DNA of 64,000 bases from Podocnemis expansa (lineage: Eukaryota; Chordata; Testudines; Podocnemididae): assembly GCA_007922195.1 (NCBI GenBank), contig ML682231.1, positions 663,948-727,947 of the forward strand. Reading direction: 5' to 3'. The position numbers and the translations under genes are program-made. The notes beneath the pieces are model-generated. The model made no database searches. It was not told the DNA's origin and saw only the letters and a list, made by a program, of their open reading frames with translations. This document shows positions 12,201 to 24,231 of this stretch, one piece after another. Within the stretch, counting starts at the first letter, position 1. Every line of letters starts with the position of its first letter.

Positions 12201-14221
12201 CATATTTGTACAGAGCCTGGCAAATGTGAGTGCCACAAGCAGAAATACACAAGAACTTGTTATACTTTTCACAAAACAGAATTAAAAGCAAAATTTACCA
12301 AAAGATTGGTTGTCCCCCCCAATTTTCCTTTGTAGATTTTATCCAGTTTGTCAGAAATTAATTATACTACATCCTCCATTGGCACAACTGAACATTTTTC
12401 ACAGCGTCTCTCTTCTCGTCTATTACAAGACGACTTCCTCTCTAGTTAACGGAGCACAACCATCAACTTCTCTCCGAGGCAAATAATTAAGTCAATCTTA
12501 AATATTATCAGGTTACCGTCAATTACTTCCTATTCTTGATTGTCAGTGTTTCCACTGACTCCCCTTGTCCTTTAACTTACTCTATGTTTGAAAAAATGTT
12601 TATTTCAGATTTGTATTAGTTTCTCTTGACTTCATACTATTGTTTGTTGTGTCATTATTTCTTGCTAACAAGCATGTTTCTTAGAGTTGGTATTTATAAA
12701 AAAAAAATGAGGAATTTGTTACAATCAATTTTTCCATGCATTTTTAAATGCTTGATCTTATGACATGGAAACCTACAGTGAATCATTGCATTTCTGATAT
12801 TCCATCAGATTTCATTCATTGTATTTCACAATGAATGAGACTTCTTAAGACCTGCAGTATATTATTGTATAAACATGTAGAATAGTTATAGCCACACAGA
12901 CTTTTGACCACATCATATGTCCTGAAGCTTTTTCATGCCAATTTTGTATATCAGCAAGCTTTGTAACCCATGAAAGTACATGCTAAAGAACTCAGTGCTT
13001 TCCTCTTGCTTCCATTTAATCCTAAAGCAAACAAACAATATTGTTATGACTAATCGTTACCTAGGATTTATCCTATTTTGGTGCTTTTAGTAACTGTCCA
13101 AACTATTCTCTCAGTCACACAGAAGTCAAAAAGGTTGCATATGTGAGTTGCATAATTTAACCTACTGCATGTAATACAAATTGTTTCCAGATACACGGGG
13201 AATTGAAAAGGAAAAGGAAGTGATCATTTGTGAGCATCCTGGGACTGGGAAAACAAAACAAAAACACCACAACACACAAATGAAACAGAGCTAGATTTAA
13301 GATACTGAACCAATATTCTCATCACCCCCGCAGTATTACAGAAGTTAGGCAACTGTCCAGGGTAGCAAAACTTAAAAGGTGGCTGCTGCTGCCCTTCTCC
13401 TGTCCAGTCTCCATATATAGCCAAGACCCTGGGGCAGCTGCCCTTCTCCCTTGCACACAGCTAAGAGGCATACTACATCCACCATTTTACTGTTCAGTTC
13501 TTGTTCCCAGCCAGGAGGTGGACTACAGCTGCCCACTTCCCAGCCAGTCACCCATGGCAGCCATCTGTCTCCACATTGCAGGAGGCAGCAGTTGTGTCTG
13601 CAAGAGAGCTAGGCCACAATTGCCCCCATTTTCTTCTCAAAATTTAATTCCTCTAAGGGATCAGTGAAATTGATAAGAATGATAGCCCCAGCAGGGCTGC
13701 AAACAGTCATTTGTTTGCTGCTGGGGGGAAGGGCACTTCTTTTACCTAGAGCAGCACCATATATAGAGCTGGCACTAATTACTTTGACAGCCAAATCTGG
13801 CCAGCTAAGTGTACTATATATTTATGGTGTTTGCCCATGTGACAGCAGGTTTTTCTTTTTCTTAAATATTTCCAGATTACTTTAAACAAGAGTAAAAACT
13901 GTTAGTTCTCACAAGCTAAGCAAAGTCAGAGCAGGGCCATCAGAGATATTCATGATCTGCTTAGAGGTCAAAGGAAATGGTAATGGTGATTCAGCAGACA
14001 GCATTTTGTCTTTTCAATCAGCATTGCACCAATACTCCAGGAAAGTGCTCAAAATAATGTGCTTCTGGACATGCTGACTTACAGATGAGATGTAAGACAA
14101 GACCATTAATGGTTATTAAATACCCCATAATGCTTTCTTTTAACAATGGGACTCTTAAGTACAAAGTGCTGGCCCAATTTCAACTTCTGCCTAACAAAAT
14201 CATATTCTTCCTAACTAAACA
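12201..14221. other. Intronic sequence, no feature recognised
   Basis: AT-rich to about 13.35 kb and then moderately GC-richer to 13.6 kb. Open stretches on either strand near 13.6-13.9 kb show no known domain and no matched splice sites. Confidence 0.4.
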
Positions 14222-14231
14222 TCTTCTATAG

Positions 14232-14364
14232 TTTCAAGTTCTAGAGAGGTAGCCTTGTTAGTCTAGTTCAGAAAAAAACACCCACCCACCCACCCACACA
14301 CACCAACCAAACAAGGAGTCCTGTGGTACTTAGCCTTAAAAATGCCACAGGACTCCCTGTTTGT
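14232..14364 (+). mobile_element. Short hairpin SINE-like element, copy C, with 10-bp flanking repeats
   Basis: The head 'gtagccttgttagtctag' and left arm 'ggagtcctgtggtactta' run directly into the right arm 'tgccacaggactccctgttt', so the central part is deleted. Direct repeats 'tcttctatag' flank it at 14222-14231 and 14365-14374. An (ACCC)/(AC)-rich stretch lies between head and arm. Confidence 0.7.
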
Positions 14365-14859
14365 TCTTCTATAGATTCAGTTACATATGGTAGAGTTTAC
14401 TTAATGTTTTAACCTGTTGCACAATGTTCCTGTTGCAAATTGTTAAGTTTCACTGCACAGGTAGCTAGGTTTAGATAATGGGCTGGATGATTCCTATAGC
14501 TATAGTCTGAAATCAGATTCTCATTTAAAACAAATGCCCATTTTTATCACTATAGCTGTTAATATCTAAAAATGGGTGCAAATGTAATGCCCTTTTACTG
14601 TATCAAAGTGCTAAACAAATCATGAGCCTTAACATAAGGACTTAGACCAGAGAAGTTTGACAAATCTAACTATACTGTTGCAGAGTGAGGGGTGGATTGC
14701 TACTTTATACCAGTACAGTTAAAGTGTCACTTTCTTTTGTAGACCAGCCTTTAAGTGAAATCAAGTCACATACAACTCCTTAATAATTTGTATAAAGCTT
14801 ATGATTCATTTGGATAAGTAGTGCTTGATAAATGTCAGATTGTTCTCAGTGTTCTCAAT

Positions 14860-15222
14860 GGCTGTGTTCACACACAGGCATTATTTCGATACAAGTTGTG
14901 TTGACACAACTTGTATCAAAATAATGCCTTATTTCGAAATAACTTAATTCGAATTAACAGTTTGTTAATTTGAATTAAGGGAAAAAAGCTCAAAGCGAAA
15001 TAGCAGTTTCAGGCACCAGTTATTTTGAAACAAGTCACTGTTGTTTCGAAACATGATGTTCGGATGGCATTGTTTCAAAACAATTGTTTCGAAACAACGT
15101 TGCTTCGTCCCCACACGGGGTTTAAGTTGTTTCAAAACAACCGTGTGTCGTGTGAACAGGGTATTTCTTATTTCGAAACAAACTCTGTTGTTTCGAAATA
15201 AGAGTGCTGTGTGAACAGCGCC
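14860..15222. mobile_element. MITE built of TTTCGAAA palindromes
   Basis: The left TIR is 'ggctgtgttcacacac' and the right TIR (reverse complement) is 'ggcgctgttcacacag', about 363 bp apart. The trinucleotide AAT stands directly outside both ends (14857-14859 and 15223-15225). The body is dominated by 'ttgtttcgaaacaa' units and 'acaagttgtg' inverted repeats. It resembles the elements at 4790 and 16911 in TIR and design, but with AAT rather than TWA at the borders. Confidence 0.6.
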
Positions 15223-15707
15223 AATGAGGAATGCCCTCATTCATGGTAGTGATAGATTTCACCCACTGTCTGTAAAACTGTTTCAGAAGAAGAAAAAAGC
15301 CAAAATCGGCTCATGGGCTGGTGTTAGCCTTATGAGAACATAATTGTCATGCTCCCCCACTTTTTTGGGTTTACTTCTACATATATGAAGTATCACAGTT
15401 ATTAAAAAAATATCCTTTAAACTGAGGGACTGTGCATAAAGTAATGACTATCAAAGCCTTCTCTTCAGAAGATAAATCATATTCCAGTCTTATTGAAGCC
15501 TAAAAACTACTTGACATTCTCTTTGTACCATTCCTTGCATTTGCTTTTCAGTGCTGCATTCTTCATAAGTCAGATCTGTTCCAAAAGCAGAAACAAGAAA
15601 TCCTTCTTACATACTCACAAATACTCCAGTCTTTCTCCTTTTCTTTTTAAAAGATATTAAGCCGAAGACAGCCCCAGTGTAAGCCCTTTAAAAGAAAACA
15701 GAATCTT

Positions 15708-16305
15708 GGGTCTGGTCTAGACCTAACTGTAGCAGACACTGGTCCTGCCAGAGTAAAGTCATCCACTACACCAATCTAATAACTCCACCTCTCTAATAAG
15801 CATAGCACTTAAGTTAATGTAGTTAGGTCAACAGTGTCCATATAGACTCTATATTACTTACATCACCCCCTATTGCCTTTGACAGCCCAAACTGTTAGTG
15901 ATGCCCTGGCCAGACCGCTGGATTTAGGGGCTCCAGATGTCAGGCCATGATAGCAGTGGGCTTTAGCAATCAGCTGCCAAACCCTCCATTATGCCACACG
16001 TAACTTGGTGAAAGAACTCTTGGAGAGGATGTACAGTACTGACAGGAATGTACTGTGGATATAAACAGCTAATTTAATTACTACAGTGACAGGAGGTTGA
16101 CCTAACTTAAATCAACTTACTTCTGTAGTGTAGACCAGCAGTTCTCGATCTTTTTTGTGTCATGACACAGTTAGCAGTGTGCATAACTGTGTGTGATACA
16201 GTGTCCCCACTGCCAGAAAAAGACCCCTGCCAGAGAAGAACCATAACTCCCCTGCATCCATGTGTCATGACACACCACTGTCGAGAACCAGTGGTGTAGA
16301 CATGT
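15708..16305. mobile_element. Old TIR element interrupted by a hAT MITE
   Basis: The left end 'gggtctggtctagaccta' and right end '...ctgtagtgtagacca' (split by the hAT at 16136) form diverged inverted repeats of the 'ggtctacactac' type. Internal 'ttaggtcaac' and 'gttgacctaa' segments are also inverted. The core (15850-16070) is unrelated. No clear target duplication was found. Confidence 0.45.
16136..16293. mobile_element. hAT MITE with perfect 8-bp target duplication
   Basis: A 158-bp element. It starts CAGCAGTTCTCGA and ends TCGAGAACCAGTG, matching the hAT terminal pattern CAGNGGTTCTC. The 8-bp duplication GTGTAGAC is perfect at 16128-16135 and 16294-16301. The interior has a 'tgtcatgacaca' inverted pair near both ends. 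It has no coding capacity. It is nested in the right end of the older element at 15708. Confidence 0.9.
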
Positions 16306-16373
16306 TTTCAGTCACTTAAACCAGGACTGAATTTTCTCCATCAGTTCTAGGTACAATAATCCATCTGAATTAA

Positions 16374-16480
16374 ACCTAGCACCTCTGCTTAACATGCAGA
16401 AGGTCCTAGGTTCAATTCCCAGGGGGTTGGACTCGATGATCTCACGAGGTCCCTTCCAGCCCTATGATTTGATTTGATTC
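16374..16480 (+). mobile_element. tRNA-derived SINE with CR1 tail, plus orientation
   Basis: The sequence 'cacctctgcttaacatgcag' followed by 'aaggtcctaggttcaattcc' resembles a tRNA-Val(AAC) body. The B box GGTTCAATTCC is at 16409-16419. It is followed by the CR1-like 3' tail 'ggttggactcgatgatctca' and a 'tttgatttgatt' end repeat. The 5' part (A box) is truncated compared with the copy at 24232-24362. Borrowing the 3' tail of CR1 is typical of turtle tRNA SINEs, which are mobilised by CR1 machinery. Confidence 0.75.
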
Positions 16481-16910
16481 ATTCAGCATTCAGATAATGA
16501 TTAAATTCCCACAAAAAACTCAACACAGCACCTACTGCACCCCAGTGTATGTAGAAAATTTCCCTCACTTCTCCAGTACCCTCAAGCCGATCATCATAGT
16601 GGCCATGATAGTTTTAGCATCCACCTCAAAAAGGCAGGGAGGCCCTCAGCCCTCCCCTGCAGTGGTCTTCTGCCACTTGTAGATCCGTTCACACCACCCA
16701 CTGTCCACTGGCTCCGCCCACTGGCTCCTGGCACCACCTGCTGGTCACTCGCACCACCTGCTGCTCCTGGCACCACCTGCTGGTCACTCTTCAGTGATTT
16801 CAGCTCTCAGAGAGAATTTCAACCCTGTGATTTCAGTTCCAGTGTTCAGAACACCACAGACAGCTTCTCTGATCAAAACAGCAAAGGAGACCCCCCCAAG
16901 GAATTATCGG

Positions 16911-17268
16911 CTATAAATACATCACAAAGCTTAGTTCGGACTTCCTTAGTCCAAACTAAGCAGTTCCTGGTTAGTTCAAACTAACCACAGCTTTTTAGTT
17001 TAAGCTAGCTATGTGTGCTAGTTTGAACTAGTAAACACAGCTAGTTCAAACTAATGGCTTAGTTCAAACTAAAAAAGGTCACACTAAGCCATTTAATCCA
17101 TGTCTCCACCACTCTAGTTCAAACCTAAAGTTCAAACTAAGCACTTAGTCCAGACTAACCACTCAGTCCAAACTAACCACTCAAACTTATTAGTTCAGAC
17201 TAAGCTTTGCTTAGATCAAACTAAGAAATTTCAGAGTTCACACTAGACAAAACCTAGTGCAGACACAT
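16911..17268. mobile_element. Harbinger-like MITE with TTCAAA palindromes
   Basis: The left end 'ggctataaatacatcac' and right end 'agtgcagacacatac' are diverged versions of the 'ggctatgtctacac' TIR. The interior consists of repeated 'ttagttcaaactaa' and 'ttagtccaaactaa' units like the MITE at 4790. The target duplication could not be read, so the ends are approximate. Confidence 0.5.
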
Positions 17269-17269
17269 A

Positions 17270-18925
17270 CTAATTAGCTAGCATAGACAGTCATGAAGCC
17301 TGTCTTTTAAGAATGGGCAAGGGATGAGGCATTTCCTCAGACTAGCTCTGTTAACGAGCAATCCCTAACGCCTTTCTCTCCTCTCACAACACTGAAAATC
17401 AGAGTTGTTCATTCTTTCAAGTTCGTGTTGCTGATGGTGACTTTTCCACCAAATAGGTGGAACAGAGTGTATACAATCAAAAGGATAGTGTATCATGAAG
17501 GGACAATATTTCATTTCCCTCTTCAGTTAAAATACAGGTATTGACAGATTTGTGATCGAATCAAAGCATAGACAATTTACCATCATGCCCTGCACCTACA
17601 TAGTAAGGTTATGCTAATACCTAATTGCACTCATGCACATACAAAGCCAATGCAGATCAGTTGCCCCCATTTAAGCTGTTAAGCACAAGAGGTGCTCAGC
17701 CTCTAGACGTGCCTTGCATCTCTTATTAGTTATTATGTAGCAGAGGGACAAATCAAGAATGAAGTCTCATTGTGCAGGGGAAGAAGAAAAAAAAAAATGT
17801 TTCACTGGTAGACCCTCAATACTACCTCTGGACAGCAGAATGAGCTGATCACCACCACCATCCCTGTATGGTAATTAATTTTCTTTTCTGCTGCACTCCT
17901 CTGTACATGCAACTAGCTGTGATTTTTTTTTTTAAGCAGAAGCCGGAAGCAGATTGTGAATGCACTAAATATTTATATAGCAAGTATCACTCTGAGGTTG
18001 CCTATGATGCAGCTCAATGATGTGTTATCAGCAATACTTGAAAACAAGGAGGGACAGTTTTGTCTAATGACATGCATTGTGCATAAGACAATCTGTGTTG
18101 AGTTGTAGGAAAATTATGAGAGTTTTCACAAGTAAGAGCCATCAAAACTTAATCTGTGTGTTCCCTGAAGTAATGAATAACTATGATAGTCTTGAAAGAG
18201 AAGACAAGACACTAGCCCAGCTTTAGACTCTTGGCATCATGGAGTTGCACTTGCACCAGACTGGTCCTTTGTGTTCTTCTTCCATCTCATTTATCAATAC
18301 ATCGCTTTTGGCAAGCCTGAACCTCCTTGCCTTTTCAAACTGTCACTGATCCTTATTTCTCCAGTCTGCACAGGGGTAAAAAAGGACCTTGGTATGAAGG
18401 AAAAGACCAGAGGGTAGACGTATACATCTACAAAAACAAACTCTGTTTAGTTATTCTATTGTATAAAATACCAGGTAAATTTACTAAAATTCCAACATGT
18501 TTACTACTGTTACTGTACATGACAACATTATTGCTGCGAGCGTGTATTATTCAAGCATAACGATGGTCCATGCAATCAATATAGAGAGGGAAAAATACTT
18601 GGAGCTAACATGGGCTAGAGTAGACTACACAGAAAGACATTTTGCTACAGTGAAGGGCACAAATTTCATGTTATGGATATTTAAAGCAGTGATACTCAGA
18701 TTGCGGTATGGGAGCCATCTGCAGCTCTTTAATGCATCTCTTGCAGCACTTTGCATTTACATTTTATTAAAACACTGTAGGATTTACTTATTAACCAGTT
18801 GTGATACTTTTATGTTACTAACCAATAACAGTTAATATAAATAGTCCAAATAGTTCCATCATATTGTTTAAACATCAATATATAGTACTATAGTAAGTGA
18901 AACAATGAATTCACACTACTCTGAC
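17270..18925. other. Intronic sequence, no feature recognised
   Basis: AT-rich sequence. The two overlapping open stretches near 18.33-18.83 kb have no recognisable domain. Confidence 0.4.
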
Positions 18926-18938
18926 TCTTTTGGGTACT

Positions 18939-19091
18939 AAGTTCTGAAGGGGTAGTCATGTTAGTCTGGTTCGGCAAAAACAAACAGGGAATCTCGGGGT
19001 ACTGAAAGACTAAAACTTATTTCTGGCATGAGCTTTCATTGGAGAAAAATAGATCTGTTAGTGCTTAAGTGCGACAGAACTCCTTGTTTGT
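18939..19091 (+). mobile_element. Hairpin SINE-like element, copy D, with 13-bp flanking repeats
   Basis: The head 'gttctgaaggggtagtcatg' is followed by 'ttagtctggttcggcaaaa'. The arms are 'gggaatctcggggtact' and 'agtgcgacagaactccttg', with 'gcatgagctttca' in the middle. Perfect 13-bp direct repeats 'tcttttgggtact' are at 18926-18938 and 19092-19104. This is the clearest example of a long target duplication in the family. Confidence 0.8.
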
Positions 19092-19309
19092 TCTTTTGGG
19101 TACTGTTGATCACTAATTCAGAATACTAATTCTATCTGCTGCTTGTGAAAAACGTGTGAAGCTCCTGCATACAAGAGTGTGCAAAAGCAGTTCCCTGTGC
19201 CAAGTGGAAATTCCCACATCGGCAACTGTCAGGTGTCAGCAGAGGTGGCAGCCATGATGGCCACCCCGCCCCACACGTAGCCCCCTGGATTATGCGGCTC
19301 TCAAGGAGA

Positions 19310-20760
19310 AACGTTAAGTATTGATCTCCCTGATGGGCCTCCATCTCCGGGCCATCCAGCACAAGGGGGAAGAACGTTAAGTATCAATCTCCCCTGATGG
19401 CTCTCAATCTCCTGTGAGTTTTTTTTTCTCCCTAGTTTCTGTCAACAACAAAGGGGGTGAGTTTCTACCCCCCCCCAACAGTTTCTCCGCACCCCCGTCA
19501 CCACGAAGGAGGGGTCATTGTCTGGGGTCCCAGTTTTATCATTGGTCCTGACCAGGATCCCACTCTTAATTGGCTATTTTTACTCTGGCTGGGCAAAATT
19601 CTATTAAAACCCCCTGTCTCAGCTAGCTTGTTGTTCTCCCACCCTCGGATGCTAAAGGGCACGTCGTGACCCAGTCAGACTGATTCCCCAACTGAGACAG
19701 GGAGCACCCCACCCACGAGACCTTTTTTTGGGATGTACATGGATTGCCGGCCAAGCGATTAAGTGCTGAGATGCTGCAGCCGGTCTGTCTCCTCGCTTTG
19801 GGTTCTGCCGCGGTCCTGGGAAAGGTATTATAAATCGATATAGGCCTCCTACCTTCTCAATCATTCTACTTGGTACCATTTATATATAGCCTGTGATTGT
19901 AGCTTCTTCACCTGAGTTTTGTATAGTTTGTGTAGTTATTATTTTCTCTGTACCCTGCATAATCTTTTCATGATATAGTAGTTTATGGTCTAGCATAGCT
20001 TTGTGTTGTTAATTTGACAGGTGTTTTGTTAGTCATTTGTATTTTGCATCCTTCTTACTGTATAATTGTTCATTACTCTGCTTCTGCTCTAAACTGCTGG
20101 CCCCAAACTGCCCTAGTGTACACGGGGGGAGTGTGGGGGTTTATTTTTCTCTCATCTGACTTTTTTCACTCTGCTGCCCACCCTTCTTGGCTAGCAAGGA
20201 GGAATGGCTTCCAGCCATTGGTAAATACGTGTCGGGTGGGCTGGTCAGTGCCTATACCGATGTTGAGGCAGTAAAAGGCCAGAAAAGTCCTTGACTTATT
20301 ATGGCCACCCTCTTGTAGGTCATTACCCCATACTGTTATTTAACCATAAGTACTTTTGTAGGTTGTGTTTTGCATAGACTCTCATACTTTATCCTGTTTG
20401 GCTGGAGGTGTTTTACAGGTGCTTTATATAGACTTTCTTGCTCCACACTGTTACTTGGTTATAAGTGCTTTGCATAGGTTTTTAGCTTTATATTGTCATT
20501 TAGTTTAAGTGTTCATTTAGATTTTGCTTTATGCTATTAGTTGGTTATAAGTGTCCTATATAGATTTTTGCTTCATACTGTTAGTTGATTACAAGTGTTT
20601 TTGTATAGATCTCTTTGTTTTACACTGGTAAGTGGTTAAAAGTGTTTAAGGTGTCACTATAAAAGTAGCTTTTTTGTTTACTTGAACTGGTGTCCATCTC
20701 ATTGGTGGGTGTCGCTGGTCCATCCCCGTCACATCACGAACCCAGGGTTCAACATCAGGG
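19310..20760 (+). mobile_element. Probable LTR-type retroelement segment
   Basis: A compositional block distinct from its flanks. It contains a tandem pair of about 61 bp ('acgttaagtat' at about 19311 and 19374), C and G runs, a TATA-like 'ctattaaaacccc' near 19600, a TATAAA at 19831, a degenerate tandem array at 20325-20665, and a terminal 'attggtgggtgtcgctgg' near 20700. This resembles the U3/R/U5 layout of LTRs, but no TG...CA ends with duplication were found and no gag/pol remnant is present. Confidence 0.35.
20325..20665 (+). repeat. Degenerate tandem array, unit about 45 bp, about 7 copies
   Basis: Successive units share the pattern 'tactgttagttggttataag' followed by 'tgttttgtatagatttttgc', with many substitutions and length differences. 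Clear units start near 20328, 20445, 20492, 20531 and 20575. It lies inside the LTR-like block, where tandem enhancer-type repeats are common. Confidence 0.6.
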
Positions 20761-20764
20761 ACAG

Positions 20765-20882
20765 CTGTTTTAGTCTAGTTCATCAAAAAACAGGGAGTCC
20801 TGGGGCACTTAAAGACTAACAGATTTATGTGATAAATAAACCTGTTAGTCTAAGTGCCACAGGACTCCTTGCTTTTTTGTTT
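20765..20882 (+). mobile_element. Short hairpin SINE-like element, copy E
   Basis: The head 'tgttttagtctagttcatc', left arm 'gggagtcctggggcactta' and right arm 'ctaagtgccacaggactcc' surround a very short middle ('tttatgtgataaataaa'). The two arms form an almost perfect hairpin. No target duplication was identified. Confidence 0.65.
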
Positions 20883-23800
20883 TCTTTTTATTTAACTAAT
20901 CTGTGAATATGCTTGTGTGCCAACAGCAGGCCTAGGCCACAGTTCTTTATTGGTTAACTCTTTCATAGCTAGGAAGGATTACTCAAGACTATGTTGGCCA
21001 AAGTTCCTCCTCAACTGACAGATCCAAGATGGAGGATACATGAGGCCTATGGCTGGACCATTTCCTTGCTATCGGGACCGAGGGGCAGAAGGAAACTCTC
21101 TGCTGGCTAGTAGTTTTCTTTTTAGTCAGTCATTCTCCTCTTTTTCTCATTTGCTGTCTCTGCAGCTTCAGACAGTGGACACTGTGAAGAGAAGAGTGTG
21201 TCAATGCTTAGGAATTGAGTCTCCATGGAGACAGGATTTTTATGCATATATAGGTACCAATCAGATCTTCAGTTTTTTCTCTGTGCAACTTTCAAGGGTG
21301 GGCTACAATTCATTCATTGCCCCTCTCCGGTGCCTAACAGAGATAAACCCCTGGAGAAAGTAGCTGGAGTCCCAGGATCCAGTCTGTAAAGGACTCACAG
21401 TGAAGACTGCTCAGAGTTATAATCTCACATTAAAATACTACTGAGAATAAACATAACAATGAACTTTAACAACTAGTAATATGACCTTATCCTAAAAAAC
21501 CAAAATGAATTGAAATAACAGGGGTTGGACTCGATCTCATGAGGTCCCTTCCAACTCTATGATTCTATTCTAACAGTCCCCCTCCAGAAACATTATGAGA
21601 AAGAGTCCCAAAGTCCAGGTGGTGTCACCCTTATCTCAGCAGCAGTCGCTGATCAAGTCCTTGAGGACTGAGTAGAAAGAAGTAATAATCCTCCTCTTCT
21701 CTGGCTGCAGAAATCTTCAGGAGAATGCCATGCAGCCCTTTCTTTCTCCTCTGCAACCAGCACCATGCAGACTGTTTACTAGTTAACCAGCCCTCAGTCC
21801 CATAAGAGGGACCTCTGCTGCAAAATACTTCACAGCAGGGAGAAGACATTTTGCTGTCTATTGCTGGCTCAGCTTTTGTCTCATGAACACTGAGCACATG
21901 GGCTCTTCTCATTGCTGCTCTATGTACTAGCTGCTTTCAGGTCTGCTCTCTTTGTCTCTCTCAGGCATTTGACCACACCAATAGAAACCTCCTGGAGTAT
22001 GCTCAGAATGCTACCATTCCCTTTTTCCAGAAAGATCTGGTGGCGGGGCAAACCCACCCTGAATCGGTCTCTTAAGGAGATCGCCTGTTTTAGGCGCATA
22101 GGTTATACCTGCACAACTTGAGGGCTTCCCATCTACATCTTCACATTGTCTGACCCAGTCCAAGAATAGGTCATCCTAGTGTACAATCTAGGAATCTTCT
22201 AAAAGCAGCTTTTTTCTTCTCTTTTAAAAAAATGCCAATTTAACAAAACTGAAATTGCAAGGAAAGGGTGAATTTCATCAAATCACCAAATTAAAAAAAA
22301 AAAAAATGAAGTGGGGGAATAAAAAAGGTTTTGAATTTACTTCTATTAAGTTTTTGCATGAGTTAATTTCAAGATTTTGCCCATGGGGGAATAGAGATTG
22401 GGCTATTATGTTAGAATTTATTACTGGTCCATGCTCTGTACAGTGAATCTTTGAAAGAAAATGTTGCATTGTTTTTCTTATTTAAATATATTAAAGGAGA
22501 ATTTAAATAAACGAAACAAAGAAGGAATCAATGAAGTTTTCAAAGTTATTTACTCTTGTAACTGTGTTGTAAATTTGTAGCATAACAAGAGCTGCCTGCA
22601 GCTCACATGGACGTCGTCCAATCCTGCGCTACACATTAGACAGTCCATAAAACACTTCAACCTGAAGGTGAAGCTATTAATATCAGAAGCTCACACAAAG
22701 ATGGTTTGAGGATGCAAAATAAAAGCTTCCCTACAATTTCTATTTCCATTTTCACTTAGTAATATTTCATCTAAACAGGTTATTTTTGTCACAGTACAGA
22801 AACTATTGCTCATGTAAGATTGCCCCCCCCCCCAGATTATATTTACTACTCCCAATCCAGGAAGAAAAATAAGTGATTTATTTAGCGTAGGGCCGAATCC
22901 TGCGATGAGGAGTGTTGCATTCATAGGAAAGGGACAGAATTTGCCAAGGATTGTTTATATATATAATTACAGAATTACTCTTGTTCTGGGGAATTTTGGT
23001 ATGCATAGGACAGCCTCATATAATGCAGGATTTCAAAAGATGGTCAAAACCTTTTGAAAAAGCAAGATATGCAGTAAATAGAGATCGAAGTGCACAGATG
23101 GTGTGCAATGCAAAAGTACTTCAGTTACAGACTGGGCTTGAAATAACAGGGCTGTATTCTACTGCAGTTTTAGGCAAAATCCTAGGGTGCAGAGGTGAAA
23201 CTTTCAGAAAGTACTGAGCACTACCCTAACACTGTTTCTATTGAGGTCAGTAGGAGTAAATAACACCAAGCATTTTTGAAAACCCCCTCAGGGAGCAATG
23301 TCAGACTTAAATAAGGAAAATATGTCCTGCAAAAAGGCATATATTTACTAACGAAAGATGAACTGGAAACTAAGATTTTTACCCCATTTCATCAGATAAC
23401 AGAAATTCAGTTGTCTGTGTCTCAGATTCCCTTACCTATACAAAAACTAACTATAAAGAAAAGAAAACACAGATCTAATATTTGTATGACAGTACATTGT
23501 GAGCACAGTGTCATAGGCTATGACCACTCAACCTGAAAAGCTCAGCACAAAAGGTTATGGAGAAAGGGTGAGTATTAGAAACAATCAAAGTTTGGTTTTG
23601 TATTAATAGATGGTTGAAGAGCATGCACCAGCTCAGTGCTTCTGCAGCATGAGCATCTCAGTTTTAACCAGTGTACTGGTCTCCTCAAAATCTAAAGGAT
23701 GTTCAGTCCTCAAGGAAGTCTATGGAATAAATGGTATTATTATATACCAGTTAAGGTGGAGTGAACTTTGTCCAAAAAAATGCAAATGCCATCTGCCAGA

Positions 23801-24231
23801 GATTTCTCAATATTTGGCAAAATTCAGTGACTTTTTCTCCCCAGTGGCTCACTCCCACTTTGTTGAATCTGACAGCTGTGATTTAAGAACATAATATTGT
23901 CAAGACAACACCAGAAAACAGCACACATAGTACCTGTCTCAATGTGACCAATCACAAACAGATGTCATTGACAACTTGATGAAGACAGCAATCCTACATG
24001 AATTCAGAAATTACAAAATGCTTAGACCCACCAAGACTAAGAAATAATATGATAAGATTCAGATCCGTGAGAGGCACTGGTGGGTCAGTGAAAGCAACTG
24101 GAAGGGGTAACAGCAGTTACTTCAACCCTCATCTAGGGGAGTATTCTCACTTTTATCACTCAGGATTGACTGGATCCCCTGCTAGTTCTGGATGCTCGGA
24201 TAGCAAGAAAGGAGTACGTTCTTCCCTCTGA
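20883..24231. other. Intronic sequence with one CR1-like tail
   Basis: Mostly unannotatable AT-rich sequence. A CR1/SINE 3' tail lies at 21524. C and A runs occur at 22825 and 22291. Several open stretches of 60-95 codons show no domain or splice context. Confidence 0.4.
21524..21570 (+). mobile_element. CR1/SINE 3' tail fragment
   Basis: Reads 'gggttggactcgatctcatg' then 'aggtcccttccaactctatg' and 'attctattc', the canonical CR1 3' end with its short terminal repeat. Nothing upstream is recognisable, so this is a severely 5'-truncated insertion. Confidence 0.7.

Noticed and set aside
16374..16440. Genuine tRNA gene
   Set aside because: The tRNA-like part lacks a complete acceptor stem and is followed directly by a CR1-type tail and end repeat, so it is a SINE.
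20325..20665. CRISPR-like array
   Set aside because: Units are degenerate and contiguous without unique spacers, and the genome is vertebrate; this is a diverged tandem repeat.
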